Source: Betaproteobacteria bacterium (lineage in GTDB: Bacteria > Pseudomonadota > Gammaproteobacteria > Burkholderiales > SG8-39). Taken from it: 32,408 nt of DNA. The position numbers and the translations under genes were made by a program. The stretch is taken from contig SCUF01000399.1 of assembly GCA_004298325.1 (NCBI GenBank), positions 1 to 32,408 on the forward strand. Reading direction: 5' to 3'. Shown one piece after another: positions 8,113 to 16,848 of the stretch. Numbering within the stretch: the first letter of the stretch is position 1; every line of letters begins with the position of its first letter. The notes under the pieces are model-generated. The model saw only the letters and a list, made by a program, of their open reading frames with translations. It was not told the DNA's origin and made no database searches.

Positions 8113-8604
8113 GTGCTGGCCGTCTGGCGCAGGCGCTACGAGCGCCTGCTGGAGTGGGTCGCCATCGTCCTGATGGTGGCGCTCGCGCTGCTGGTGGCGG
8201 TGGCCGTGGTGTACCGCAAGGCGGGGGTTTCGATCGTCTGGTACGACGAGATCGCTTCCGTGCTGCTGGCGTGGATCACGTTCTACGGCGCCGCCCTGGC
8301 CGCGCTGCGCGGCGCGCACATCGGCGTCTCGGCGCTGGTCGATGCGATGCCGCCGCCCGCGCGCCTGGCGGCGACCCTGCTGGCGGAAGCCTGTGTGATC
8401 GGCTTTTTCGGCCTGCTCGCCTGGGTCGGCTGGTCGGTGCTTGAAGTTCTCGCGACGGACCACCTGGTCAGCCTGCCGGAGGTCTCGGTGATGTACACCC
8501 AGTCGGTGATCCCGATCGGTTCGGCACTGTTCGTGATCGCCGAATTGCTCCGTCTGCCCGAGGCGCTGCGCGCGGCCGGCACGCCAATCGAACTGAGTCC
8601 GTAG
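8113..8604 (+). CDS. TRAP transporter small membrane subunit (DctQ family)
   Basis: This 163-residue protein has four predicted membrane helices (about residues 13-35, 46-65, 85-108 and 125-147) and the DctQ-type WYDEIASVLLAWITFYGAALAALRGAHIGV segment spread over residues 36-66. It pairs with the large DctM subunit to form the sodium-driven permease. The start is GTG at 8113, seven bases after the dctP-type stop. Its stop TAG abuts the ATG of the large subunit with no gap, so translational coupling is likely. Confidence 0.93.
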   Translation: MLAVWRRRYERLLEWVAIVLMVALALLVAVAVVYRKAGVSIVWYDEIASVLLAWITFYGAALAALRGAHIGVSALVDAMPPPARLAATLLAEACVIGFFGLLAWVGWSVLEVLATDHLVSLPEVSVMYTQSVIPIGSALFVIAELLRLPEALRAAGTPIELSP

Positions 8605-9885
8605 ATGGCCATCGTCCTGCTGTTCGTGGGCGTGCTGGCGCTCGTGCTGCTCAACGTGCCGATCGCGGTCGCCATCGGCATCGCCGCGGTCTGCGCCATG
8701 CTCGCCACCCAGGGCACGGACGTGCTGCCGAACCTCGCCATCGTGGTCTACAACGGCGCGACCAACTTTCCGCTGATCGCGATCCCGCTGTTCATCCTCG
8801 CCGGCGCGATCATGAATACTTCGGGCATCTCGCGCCGGCTGATCGCCTTCGCCTCCGCACTGCTCGGCTTCGTGCGCGGCGGCCTGGCGATGGTGAACGT
8901 GGGTGCGTCGATGTTCTTCGCCGAGATCTCCGGCTCGGCGGTCGCCGATGTCGCCGCGATCGGCTCGGTACTGATGCCGGCGATGAAGAAGAGGGGCTAC
9001 CCCGGCCCGTTCACCGCCGCGGTCACGTCCTCGGCGGCCTCGCTCGCCATCATCATTCCGCCTTCGATTCCGATGATCCTGTATGCGGTGATGTCGGGCA
9101 GCTCGGTGGTGCAGTTGTTCGTCGCCGGCATCGTCCCGGGCATCGTCGGCGGTTTCCTGATGATGGGCCTGTGCTACTGGTACGCGGTGCGCTACAACTA
9201 CCCGGTCGAGGAGGTTTTCCGCCTGCGCCGCGTCTGGCAGACGTTCAAGGATGCCGCACTCGCCTTCCTGCTGCCGGTCATCATCCTCGGCGGCATCTTC
9301 GGCGGCCTGGTCACCGCGACCGAAGGTGCCGGGCTCGCGGTGGTCGCGGCGATCGGCGTCGCGCTGTGGTACCGCGAAATCGACCTGAAGATGTTGCGCA
9401 CAGCGGTCGTTGACGGCGTCGTGCAAACCGCCGTGGTGATGCTGCTGGTCGCCTGCAGTGCGCTGCTCGGCGTCTACCTCACGGAGTCGCAGGCGCCGCA
9501 GCAACTTGCGACGGCCATCGCGCGGCTGACGACGGAGCCCTGGGCGGTGCTCGCGTTGCTGAACGTGTTTTTCCTGTTCATCGGACTGTTCCTGCATTCG
9601 GCGGCGGCGATCATCCTGGTGGTGCCGATCGTGATGCCGGTCGTCGAAACGGTCGGCATCGACCCCGTGCACTTCGGCCTCGTGGTGACGCTGAACCTCG
9701 CCATCGGCCAGCAGACGCCGCCGGTGGCGAGTGTGTTGATGACCGCCTGCTCGATCGCAAGGGAGAACGTATGGGACGTGACGCGCGCCAATATCCCCTT
9801 CATCGTCGTGCTGCTCGGGGTGCTCCTGCTGGTCACCTACGTGCCCGCGGTCCCGATGTCGCTGGTCAACCTGTTCTACCGCTGA
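8605..9885 (+). CDS. TRAP transporter large membrane subunit (DctM family)
   Basis: The 426-residue protein has about twelve hydrophobic segments and belongs to the DctM/ion-transporter superfamily. Recognisable family stretches are FPLIAIPLFILAGAIMN near residue 55, the small-residue segment EISGSAVADVAAIGSVLMPAM near 108, SLAIIIPPSIPMILYAVMSG near 148 and the C-terminal NLAIGQQTPPVASVLMTAC. It carries the translocation path and couples sodium entry to substrate uptake. It starts immediately after the small-subunit stop codon. The set binding protein, small subunit, large subunit is complete. Confidence 0.96.
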   Translation: MAIVLLFVGVLALVLLNVPIAVAIGIAAVCAMLATQGTDVLPNLAIVVYNGATNFPLIAIPLFILAGAIMNTSGISRRLIAFASALLGFVRGGLAMVNVGASMFFAEISGSAVADVAAIGSVLMPAMKKRGYPGPFTAAVTSSAASLAIIIPPSIPMILYAVMSGSSVVQLFVAGIVPGIVGGFLMMGLCYWYAVRYNYPVEEVFRLRRVWQTFKDAALAFLLPVIILGGIFGGLVTATEGAGLAVVAAIGVALWYREIDLKMLRTAVVDGVVQTAVVMLLVACSALLGVYLTESQAPQQLATAIARLTTEPWAVLALLNVFFLFIGLFLHSAAAIILVVPIVMPVVETVGIDPVHFGLVVTLNLAIGQQTPPVASVLMTACSIARENVWDVTRANIPFIVVLLGVLLLVTYVPAVPMSLVNLFYR

Positions 9886-9889
9886 TGCC

Positions 9890-9976
9890 ATGAGCGGCGC
9901 CACCCTGATCATCGCAGGCGGCCCGATCGCCGGCATCGCCCGCAACCGCACCGCAACGCGCGCGAGCCGCCGCTGA
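9890..9976 (+). CDS. Possible 28-residue leader ORF between TRAP and malonyl-CoA decarboxylase genes
   Basis: In the 92-base gap after the DctM-type stop, an ORF begins at ATG 9890 (MSGATLIIAGGPIAGIARNR and eight more residues) and ends TGA 9974-9976, one base before the decarboxylase ATG at 9978. The arrangement would let ribosomes terminate and re-initiate on the decarboxylase, which has no visible Shine-Dalgarno of its own. It could equally be chance in GC-rich DNA, or a remnant of a longer gene. I recognise no family. Confidence 0.3.
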   Translation: MSGATLIIAGGPIAGIARNRTATRASRR

Positions 9977-9977
9977 C

Positions 9978-11291
9978 ATGGCACCGGGCCTCATCGAGCG
10001 GCTGTTTCGCACGCAGGGGGCGCGCGATGCCGCTGCCCTGCGCAGGTTGCACGAGACCTGCGGCACGCTGCTGAGCGAGCGCGGCGCAGCCAACAGCGCC
10101 AAGTTTGCGGAGCTGGCGATCGAGCACTACACCGCCCTTGGCGACGACGCGCGCGCGGCCTTCTTCGGCCTGCTGGCGGAGCGTTTCGGCCCCGACGCCG
10201 GACGCGTGCTCGCTTGCGCCAGGGCCTACGCCGAGGAGCGCTCCGCCGGCAACCTGGCACGTCTGTTCGAGGCGGTGGAGCCGCCGCGCCAGGAACTGCT
10301 GCGCCGCATCAACCTCGGACCGCGCGGCACCGCCGCGCTGGTGCGCATGCGCGTCGACCTGCTCAAGGCGATGAAATCGCACCCGGCGCTCGCCGCGGTG
10401 GATGCGGATTTCACGCATCTGTTCGGCTCGTGGTTCGGCCCGGGATTCCTGGAGCTGGCGCGCGTCGACTGGAAGTCTCCGGCGAGCCTGCTCGAGCAGA
10501 TCATCCGGCACGAGGCGGTGCATGCGGTGCGCGACTGGGACGACCTGCGCCGCCGGCTGGAGCCGGACCGGCGCTGCTTTGCCTTCCTGCACCCCGCGCT
10601 ACCCGGGGAGTTGCTGATCTTCGTCGAGGTTGCGCTGCTCGACGACATGCCGGACTCGATCGCCCCGCTGATCGAAGAGCACGCCGTCGATGCCCGCGGC
10701 TCACGCGCGCGCTGCGCCGTGTTCTATTCGATCTCGAACTGCCAGCCGGGCCTGCGCGGCGTATCGCTCGGCAACTTTCTCATCAAGCGCGTCTGCGAAA
10801 TCCTGCGCCGCGAAAACCCGGAGGTGCGCCGCTATTGCACCCTCTCGCCGATGCCCGGCTTTGCCACCTGGGTGCGCGCCGGCGCGCCGCTCGAGCCGCC
10901 ACGCGCACCGCGCGGCGCCGCAGCGCAGCTTGAACGGGCGCGCGAGGCGGTGCGCGCGGCGCTGCAAGGCGGCACGCTCGCGACCGACGCTGCACTGCTC
11001 GAGAACCTCGAGCCCGCGCTGCGCGAGGCCCTGGAACGGCTCGCGGTGTCCTATTTGTACGCGACGCGCGACACCGATCCGGCGAGCGACCCGGTGGCCA
11101 AATTCCACCTCAACAATGGCGCCCGCATCGAGCGCCTGAACTGGCTCGCGAATCGGTCCCGGCGCGGACTGGCGGAGTCCTTCGGCATGATGGTGAATTA
11201 CGTCTACGACCTCGAGCGCATCGAGGATTACCACGAAGGTTTCGTGAACGGCCGCGTTGCGACCTCGCGCGCGCTGCTGCGCCGCGCGTGA
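9978..11291 (+). CDS. Malonyl-CoA decarboxylase
   Basis: The 437-residue enzyme converts malonyl-CoA to acetyl-CoA and CO2. The N-terminal helical domain occupies roughly residues 1-135 and the catalytic GNAT-like domain the rest. Hallmarks are [52 protein letters not shown] with Ser290 corresponding to the catalytic Ser, and [18 protein letters not shown] with catalytic His377. The C-terminal [20 protein letters not shown] matches bacterial MatA/MCD proteins. It lies downstream of the TRAP genes, and its stop overlaps the start of the ABC ATPase gene (GTGA), tying it to both transporters. No malonyl-CoA synthetase (MatB) is in the window, so the source of malonyl-CoA is not evident. Confidence 0.93.
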   Translation: MAPGLIERLFRTQGARDAAALRRLHETCGTLLSERGAANSAKFAELAIEHYTALGDDARAAFFGLLAERFGPDAGRVLACARAYAEERSAGNLARLFEAVEPPRQELLRRINLGPRGTAALVRMRVDLLKAMKSHPALAAVDADFTHLFGSWFGPGFLELARVDWKSPASLLEQIIRHEAVHAVRDWDDLRRRLEPDRRCFAFLHPALPGELLIFVEVALLDDMPDSIAPLIEEHAVDARGSRARCAVFYSISNCQPGLRGVSLGNFLIKRVCEILRRENPEVRRYCTLSPMPGFATWVRAGAPLEPPRAPRGAAAQLERAREAVRAALQGGTLATDAALLENLEPALREALERLAVSYLYATRDTDPASDPVAKFHLNNGARIERLNWLANRSRRGLAESFGMMVNYVYDLERIEDYHEGFVNGRVATSRALLRRA

Positions 11292-13342
11292 GCACAGCCG
11301 CTGCCGGCAACCCCGGCGCAGGCCTGTCGCCGCTGCTCTCGGTCGAAGACCTGCACGTGCACTTCGTCACCTCGCGCGGCGTGGTGCGCGCGGTGGAGGG
11401 GCTGAGCTACGACGTGCGCGCGGGCGAGATGGTGGCGCTGGTCGGCGAGTCCGGCTGCGGCAAGTCGGTGTCCGCGCTCGCGGTCATGCGCCTGCTGGCG
11501 AAGCCCGCGGGCAGGGTCGTTGCCGGCGCCGTGCGCTTTGACGGCCGCGACCTGCTCAAGCTGACGGAAGACCAGATGCGCGAGGTGCGCGGCCGCGACA
11601 TCGGCATGATCTTCCAGGAGCCGATGACTTCCCTCAATCCGGTGCTGCCGATCGGTTTCCAGATCACCGAACCGCTCTTCATGCACCAGAAGATCGGCGC
11701 CGAGGCGGCGCGGGCGAGGGCGCTGGATCTGCTCCGGATGGTCGGCATTCCCGACGCAGAGCGGCGGCTGGAGCAATACCCGCACCAGTTCTCCGGCGGC
11801 ATGCGCCAGCGCGCCATGATCGCCATCGCGCTCGCGTGCGATCCCAAGCTGATCATCGCGGACGAGCCGACCACTGCGCTCGACGTCACCATCCAGGCGC
11901 AGATCCTGGAGTTGATGAAGGAACTGTCGCGGCGCCTCGGCATCGCCATGGTCATGATCACGCACAACCTGGGGGTCGTCGCGCGCTACGCCGATCGCGT
12001 CAACGTGATGTACGCGGCGCGGCTGGCGGAGCAGGCGGCGGCCGAGGCGCTCTTCGCGCGCCCGCTGCACCCCTACACGGTAGGGCTGCTGCGGTCGGTG
12101 CCGCGCCTCGACCAGCCGCGCGGCCCGCGGCTCGAAACCATCGAGGGACTGCCGCCGAACCTGCTGGCACCGCCGCCGGGCTGCCGCTTCGCGCCGCGGT
12201 GTGCGGCGAAGCAGCCCGAGTGTGAGCAACGCGTGCCGCCGCTCGACGAGATCGGGCCGGGGCGTCATTCCGCCTGTCTGCGTGCGGCCGAACTCGCGAG
12301 CGCGGGGCCGCAGGCGCTCGGACTGCAGGACGCCGAGGCCGGCGCCGCGCCGCCGGCAAAATCGCTCGATCCGCTTCCGGTCATCGAAGTGCGCGGCCTG
12401 AAGACGCATTTCGACGTGACGCGCGGCCTGGTCGCGGCGCATCGCGCCGTGGTGAAGGCCGTGGACGGCGTGTCATTCGAGATCCGGCGCGGCGAGACGC
12501 TCGGCCTGGTGGGCGAATCGGGCTGCGGCAAGACGACGATCGGCCGCACGCTCCTTCGGCTGGAGGAGGCGAGCGCCGGCGAAATCCTGTACCGGGGCAC
12601 GGACCTGACGCGCGTCAACGGCGCCCTGTTGAAGGACTACCGCCGCAGGATCCAGGTGATCTTCCAGGACCCGTATTCATCGCTCAATCCTCGCATGACG
12701 GTCGGCGAGATCCTCGCCGAGCCGATGCGGGTGCACGGGTTGCAACCCGACCGGCGCGCGGCGCGCGCCCGTGCGGGCGAGCTGCTCGAGCAGGTGGGCC
12801 TCTATGCCTACATGGCGGAACGCTATCCGCATGAGCTCTCCGGCGGTCAGCGCCAGCGCGTCGGCATCGCGCGGGCGCTCGCGCTCGAGCCGGAGTTCAT
12901 CGTCTGCGACGAGCCCGTGTCGGCGCTCGACGTTTCCATCCAGGCGCAGATCATCAACCTGCTCGAAGCGCTGCAGCAGCGCCTGGGCCTGACGTATCTG
13001 TTCATCGCGCACGATCTCGCGGTCGTGCGCCACATCTGCGATCGCGTCGCCGTCATGTACCTGGGCAAGGTGATGGAGATCGCGGACCGTGACGCGCTCT
13101 ACGCTGCGCCGCAGCATCCCTATACGCAGGCCTTGCTCGATGCAGTGCCGATCCCGGATCCGCGACTGGAGCGTGAGCGCTCGCGGGTGCCGCTGCGCGG
13201 CGAGATTCCCAGTCCGCTCGATCCGCCCCAGGGCTGCGTATTCCACACGCGCTGTCCGCTCGCCGAGGAGCGCTGCCGGCGCGAGGTGCCGGCGCTGCGC
13301 GAGATCCGGCCGCTGCACTTCGCGGCCTGTGTCAAACTATAG
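11288..13342 (+). CDS. Dipeptide/oligopeptide-type ABC transporter, fused tandem ATP-binding protein (DppD-DppF)
   Basis: This 684-residue protein joins two complete ABC ATPase modules, equivalent to DppD and DppF on one chain as in GsiA or YejF. Module 1 has Walker A GESGCGKS near residue 53, signature FSGGMRQR near 167 and Walker [13 protein letters not shown]. Module 2 has Walker A GESGCGKT near 410, signature LSGGQRQR near 517 and Walker [13 protein letters not shown]. Each module ends with the oligopeptide-family C-terminal cysteine cluster ([15 protein letters not shown] and [15 protein letters not shown]). It powers the DppBC-like permeases encoded downstream. GTG start at 11288 overlaps the decarboxylase stop by 4 bases. 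Substrate is not determined; the family handles peptides, glutathione, nickel and other solutes. Confidence 0.94.
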   Translation: MSTAAAGNPGAGLSPLLSVEDLHVHFVTSRGVVRAVEGLSYDVRAGEMVALVGESGCGKSVSALAVMRLLAKPAGRVVAGAVRFDGRDLLKLTEDQMREVRGRDIGMIFQEPMTSLNPVLPIGFQITEPLFMHQKIGAEAARARALDLLRMVGIPDAERRLEQYPHQFSGGMRQRAMIAIALACDPKLIIADEPTTALDVTIQAQILELMKELSRRLGIAMVMITHNLGVVARYADRVNVMYAARLAEQAAAEALFARPLHPYTVGLLRSVPRLDQPRGPRLETIEGLPPNLLAPPPGCRFAPRCAAKQPECEQRVPPLDEIGPGRHSACLRAAELASAGPQALGLQDAEAGAAPPAKSLDPLPVIEVRGLKTHFDVTRGLVAAHRAVVKAVDGVSFEIRRGETLGLVGESGCGKTTIGRTLLRLEEASAGEILYRGTDLTRVNGALLKDYRRRIQVIFQDPYSSLNPRMTVGEILAEPMRVHGLQPDRRAARARAGELLEQVGLYAYMAERYPHELSGGQRQRVGIARALALEPEFIVCDEPVSALDVSIQAQIINLLEALQQRLGLTYLFIAHDLAVVRHICDRVAVMYLGKVMEIADRDALYAAPQHPYTQALLDAVPIPDPRLERERSRVPLRGEIPSPLDPPQGCVFHTRCPLAEERCRREVPALREIRPLHFAACVKL

Positions 13343-13350
13343 TCATCCAC

Positions 13351-13370
13351 GAGGAGGAGGAGGAGGCAGC
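13351..13370 (+). promoter_or_regulatory. GAG-repeat ribosome binding region of the ABC binding-protein gene
   Basis: Five tandem GAG triplets (13351-13366) form an unusually long purine Shine-Dalgarno tract ending four bases before ATG 13371. Several registers could pair with 16S rRNA, fitting high expression of a periplasmic binding protein. Repeat slippage would alter the spacing by threes. Confidence 0.55.
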
Positions 13371-14948
13371 ATGAAAGCGACCTATCTGTTGGCAGCCGCG
13401 GCGTTCGCGCTCGCGGCGTACCCGGCCCACGCGCAGACGCCCAAGCGCGGCGGCGAACTGAAGTTCGCGGTAAGCGCCGAACCGCCCAACTACGACTGCC
13501 ACGCGAACACCTCGTTCGCGTTCGTCCATCCGGTGCGCCCGCACTACAACACGCTGCTCAAGTTCGATGCGCCGAACTATCCCAAGATCGTCGGCGACCT
13601 CGCCGCATCCTGGAGCGTGTCGAGCGACGGCCTCAGCTACACCTTCAAGCTGCACGACGGCGTCAAGTTCCACGACGGCTCGTCCTTCAGCTCCGCGGAC
13701 GTCAAGGCCACGTATGACCGCATCCGCGACCCGCAGGGCGGGGCGCGCTCGGTGCGCAAGGCCGCCTACGCCGACATCGCATCGATCGAGACCCCCGATC
13801 GCCTGACGGTGGTGGTCAAGCTGAAGAAGGCCAACGCCTCGATGCTGGCCAATTTCGCCTCGCCCTGGGACTGCATCTACAGCGCGGCAAAGCTGAAAGA
13901 CGACCCCAAGTTCCCCGAGCGCAACATCCTCGGCACGGGCCCCTTCACCTTCGTGCAGCACGCCGCCGGCTCGCACTGGATCGGCAAGCGCTACGACGGC
14001 TACTTCGTCAAGGGCCAGCCTTACCTCGACGGCTACCGCGCCATCTTCATCCGCGGTGCGCCGATGGTGAACGCGCTGTCGGCAGGCGAAGTGATGGTCG
14101 AGTTCCGCGGCCAATCGCCGGCCGACCGCGACCGCATCGTCGGCACGCTGAAGGACCAGGCCGCGGTGATGGAATCGCCCTGGCAGTGCAGCCTCGTGGT
14201 GAGCTTCAACACCAAGAAGAAACCGTTCGACGACCAGCGCATCCGCAAGGCGCTGTCGCTCGCGATCGACCGCTGGGCGGGCGCCGAGGCGCTGCAGAAA
14301 ATCGCGCTGGTGCGCCACGTCGGCGGGGTCCTGCGGCCGGGCGACGCCCTGGCGATCAGCCCGCAGGAGCTGGAAAAGCTGCCGGGATTCTCGCGCAACA
14401 TCAACGCCTCGCGCGCCGAGGCGCGCAAGCTGCTGAAGGAGGCCGGAGCCGAAAACCTCGCCTTCAAGCTCACCAACCGCAACGTCGCCATGCCCTACAC
14501 GCCGGTCGGCGTATTCCTGGTGGATCAGTGGCGGCAGATCGGCCTCAACGTGCAGCACGAGCAGCTCGACACCAAGCTCTATCTCGCCGCGCAGCAGCGC
14601 GACAACCCGACCTATGACGCCGCGCTCGATTTCAACTGCGACTTCATGGACGAGCCCAACCTGCAGCTGATCAAGTACATCTCGGCCGACCGCTCGCCGA
14701 TCAACTACGCGGGCTACACCGACCGCAAGCTCGACGAACTGTACGACCGCCAGTCGGGCGAGCTCGACCGCGGCAAGCGCATCGCCGTGCTGCGCGAGTT
14801 CGAGCGCCACGTGCTCGAGCAGGCGTACATCATCCCGACCATCTGGTGGCACCGCATCATCGTCGCCAACAAGAAGCTGCGCGACTGGGAGATCACGCCC
14901 AGTCATTACCTGAACCAGGACCTGGCCGACGTCTGGCTGGACCAGTGA
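13371..14948 (+). CDS. ABC transporter substrate-binding protein, family 5 (DppA/OppA-like)
   Basis: This 525-residue exported binding protein has a signal peptide at residues 1-22 (ending AHA-QT) followed by the family-5 start PKRGGELKFAVSAEPPNYD. Further signatures are YTFKLHDGVKFHDGSSFSSADVKATYDRIRD near residue 88, where the family consensus lies, FNTKKKPFDDQRIRKALSLAIDR near 280 and a C-terminal AYIIPTIWWHR. It captures a solute for the DppBC-like permeases. I chose ATG 13371 because the GAG-rich ribosome site and the signal peptide both begin there; in-frame sequence upstream is in the ATPase gene. The gene is separated from the permease genes by a stable hairpin. Ligand unknown; family 5 proteins bind peptides but also metals, sugars and opines. 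Confidence 0.94.
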   Translation: MKATYLLAAAAFALAAYPAHAQTPKRGGELKFAVSAEPPNYDCHANTSFAFVHPVRPHYNTLLKFDAPNYPKIVGDLAASWSVSSDGLSYTFKLHDGVKFHDGSSFSSADVKATYDRIRDPQGGARSVRKAAYADIASIETPDRLTVVVKLKKANASMLANFASPWDCIYSAAKLKDDPKFPERNILGTGPFTFVQHAAGSHWIGKRYDGYFVKGQPYLDGYRAIFIRGAPMVNALSAGEVMVEFRGQSPADRDRIVGTLKDQAAVMESPWQCSLVVSFNTKKKPFDDQRIRKALSLAIDRWAGAEALQKIALVRHVGGVLRPGDALAISPQELEKLPGFSRNINASRAEARKLLKEAGAENLAFKLTNRNVAMPYTPVGVFLVDQWRQIGLNVQHEQLDTKLYLAAQQRDNPTYDAALDFNCDFMDEPNLQLIKYISADRSPINYAGYTDRKLDELYDRQSGELDRGKRIAVLREFERHVLEQAYIIPTIWWHRIIVANKKLRDWEITPSHYLNQDLADVWLDQ

Positions 14949-14956
14949 CGACCTAG

Positions 14957-14988
14957 CCGCGGCAGGAGCCTGCGCGCTCCTGCCGCGG
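14957..14988 (+). repeat. Perfect inverted repeat (hairpin) between ABC binding-protein and permease genes
   Basis: The arms CCGCGGCAGGAG (14957-14968) and CTCCTGCCGCGG (14977-14988) are exactly complementary. An extra C-G pair closes a 6-base loop, giving a 13-bp GC-rich stem. No T-run follows, so it is not a standard intrinsic terminator. It sits 8 bases after the binding-protein stop and ends 10 bases before the permease GTG. The likely ribosome site GGAG (14987-14990) is partly inside the 3' arm. It could protect the upstream mRNA and lower permease translation, as intergenic hairpins in other ABC operons do. Confidence 0.8.
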
Positions 14989-14998
14989 AGTCCCTCCC

Positions 14999-15952
14999 GT
15001 GCTCCGCTACATCCTGCAGCGCGTCGCGCTGATGATCCCGACGCTGATCGGCGTCGCGCTGCTCGTGTTCCTGATGCTGCGTGCCATGCCCGGCGACATC
15101 ACCGATGTGATGTTCCGCGGCGAAGGCGGCGGCGTGCCGGAGGAACTGATCGTGGCCGAGCGCCAGCGTCTCGGCCTTGACCAGCCGATCTGGGTGCAGT
15201 TCGGAAAATGGTTCTGGGGCCTGCTGCAGGGCAACCTCGGCGTGTCGATGTGGACCGGGCAGCCGGTGGCCTACGAGATCGCCATCCGGCTGGAGCTGTC
15301 GCTGCAGGTGGCGGTGATGGCCACGCTGCTGGCGGTCCTGCTCGCCATTCCGCTGGGCACGCTGTCGGCCCTGTACAAGGACCGCTGGATCGATCAGGCG
15401 ATCCGCGTGTTCTCCATCGCCGGCCTCGCGGTACCCTCGTTCTGGCTCGGCATGATCATCATCCTGCTGCTGCTCACGCTGTTTGCCTGGCATCCGCCGC
15501 TCACCTTCACGCGCTTCACCACGGACCCCGTCGCCAACCTGTCGCAGCTCGTCTGGCCGGCGCTCGCCGTCGGCTATCGCTACTCGGCGGTCGCGACGCG
15601 CATGATGCGCTCGACCATCCTTGAAGTGCTGCAGGAGGATTACATCCGCACCGCGCGCGCCAAGGGCGTGTTCGAGCGACTGGTCATCGTGCGGCATGCG
15701 CTCAGGAACGCGCTGCTGCCGGTGGTCACCGTGATCGGCCTGGAATTCGCCTTCGTGATCGGCGGCCTGGTGGTGACCGAGCAGGTGTTCAACCTCAACG
15801 GCATCGGCAAGCTGTTCGTCGAAGCGGTGACGCGCGGCGACAACACCCTGGTGCAGGGGCTGGTGCTGCTCGTCGCCACCACGTTCATCCTGATCAACTT
15901 CGCGATCGATCTGATGTACGCCTGGCTCGATCCGCGCATCCGCTACCGATGA
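14999..15952 (+). CDS. ABC transporter permease, DppB-like
   Basis: This 317-residue inner-membrane permease has the DppB N-terminal pattern (MLRYILQRVALMIPTLIGVA as first helix), a large periplasmic loop with GLDQPIWVQFGKWFWGLLQGNLGVS, and the BPD_transp_1 core. The cytoplasmic EAA loop appears as DYIRTARAKGVFERLVIVRHALRNALLP. It ends with MYAWLDPRIRYR, typical of the family. Start is GTG 14999, with a weak GGAG partly buried in the preceding hairpin. Its stop overlaps the next permease ATG (ATGA), suggesting coupled synthesis of the two halves of the channel. Confidence 0.95.
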   Translation: MLRYILQRVALMIPTLIGVALLVFLMLRAMPGDITDVMFRGEGGGVPEELIVAERQRLGLDQPIWVQFGKWFWGLLQGNLGVSMWTGQPVAYEIAIRLELSLQVAVMATLLAVLLAIPLGTLSALYKDRWIDQAIRVFSIAGLAVPSFWLGMIIILLLLTLFAWHPPLTFTRFTTDPVANLSQLVWPALAVGYRYSAVATRMMRSTILEVLQEDYIRTARAKGVFERLVIVRHALRNALLPVVTVIGLEFAFVIGGLVVTEQVFNLNGIGKLFVEAVTRGDNTLVQGLVLLVATTFILINFAIDLMYAWLDPRIRYR

Positions 15953-16848
15953 GCGCCGTTTCCGCCGCCCCCGACATCGTCTACGCCGCGCCCAGGCAAC
16001 GGCACCCGGTGATCGCGTTTTTGCGCCACCAGCCGCTCGGCGCCGCCGGCCTCGTCGTGATCGTGCTGATGATCCTCGCCGCAGTGCTGGCGAAATGGGT
16101 CGCGCCCTACGATCCGCTGACGGTGGACTACGGCGGCATCCTCGCGCGCCCGTCCTGGCAGCACTGGCTCGGCACCGATAATTTCGGCCGCGACGTGCTC
16201 TCGCGCATCATCTACGGCGCACAGACCGCGCTTTCGGTCGGGTTCCTCGCCTCGATCCTCGGTTCGACCCTCGGCGCCCTGATCGGCGTCGCCTCGGCCT
16301 ACTTCGGCGGCCGCATCGACATGCTCGTGCAGCGCCTGATGGACGTGCTGCTCTCGTTTCCGATCATCGTGCTGGCGCTGGCAGTGGCAGCGATCCTGGG
16401 CAAGAACGTGGTGCTCGGGGTGGACGTGAACCTGGTCCTCGCCATCGGCCTGCCGATGGTGCCCAAGGTGGCGCGCGTGGTTCGCGCCTCCGCGCTCGCC
16501 GTACGCGAGATGCCTTACATTGACGCCGCGCGCACCGCAGGGTTCTCGCACGCGCGCATCATCTTCCGCCACATCGTGCCGAACGTGACCGCGCCCTACC
16601 TGATCATGCTCACCGCGTTCGTCGGCCAGGCGATCCTGCTCGAAGCCTCGCTCTCGTTCCTCGGCCTCGGCGCCACCGAGCCGACCCCGGCCTGGGGGCT
16701 GATGCTGTCGGGCTCGGCGATCGACTTCTACCAGCAGGCGCCCTGGATGATCGTGTTTCCGGGGCTGGCCATCAGTCTCGCGGTGTTCGCCTTCAACCTG
16801 TTCGGCGACAGCCTGCGCGACTGGCTCGATCCGAAGCTGAAGATTTGA
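15949..16848 (+). CDS. ABC transporter permease, DppC-like
   Basis: This 299-residue partner permease carries the oligopeptide-permease N-terminal helix (LGAAGLVVIVLMILAAVLA), the loop motif HWLGTDNFGRDVLSRIIYGAQTALSVG characteristic of DppC/OppC (about residues 74-100), the EAA loop YIDAARTAGFSHARIIFRHIVPN near 188-210, and a C-terminal FNLFGDSLRDWLDPKLKI. It completes the transporter with the DppB-like protein, the fused ATPase and the binding protein. The stop codon overlaps the TTG start of the azlC-like gene (TTGA). Confidence 0.95.
   Translation: MSAVSAAPDIVYAAPRQRHPVIAFLRHQPLGAAGLVVIVLMILAAVLAKWVAPYDPLTVDYGGILARPSWQHWLGTDNFGRDVLSRIIYGAQTALSVGFLASILGSTLGALIGVASAYFGGRIDMLVQRLMDVLLSFPIIVLALAVAAILGKNVVLGVDVNLVLAIGLPMVPKVARVVRASALAVREMPYIDAARTAGFSHARIIFRHIVPNVTAPYLIMLTAFVGQAILLEASLSFLGLGATEPTPAWGLMLSGSAIDFYQQAPWMIVFPGLAISLAVFAFNLFGDSLRDWLDPKLKI

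Noticed and set aside
7966-9984. 672-codon open frame on the minus strand across the TRAP genes
   Set aside because: The product is a His/Asp/Arg/Gln-rich low-complexity string with no recognisable domain. It is the antisense shadow of GC-rich codon bias, while the plus strand encodes clear TRAP subunits.
13332-14906. 524-codon minus-strand open frame opposite the ABC binding-protein gene
   Set aside because: Val/Arg/Glu/Gln-rich shadow composition with no domain. The opposite strand encodes a complete family-5 binding protein with signal peptide.
14957-14988. Hairpin as an intrinsic transcription terminator
   Set aside because: The stem is strong but followed by AGTCCCTCCC with no T-run, and it lies inside an evident ABC operon. 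A stability or translation-control element is more likely.
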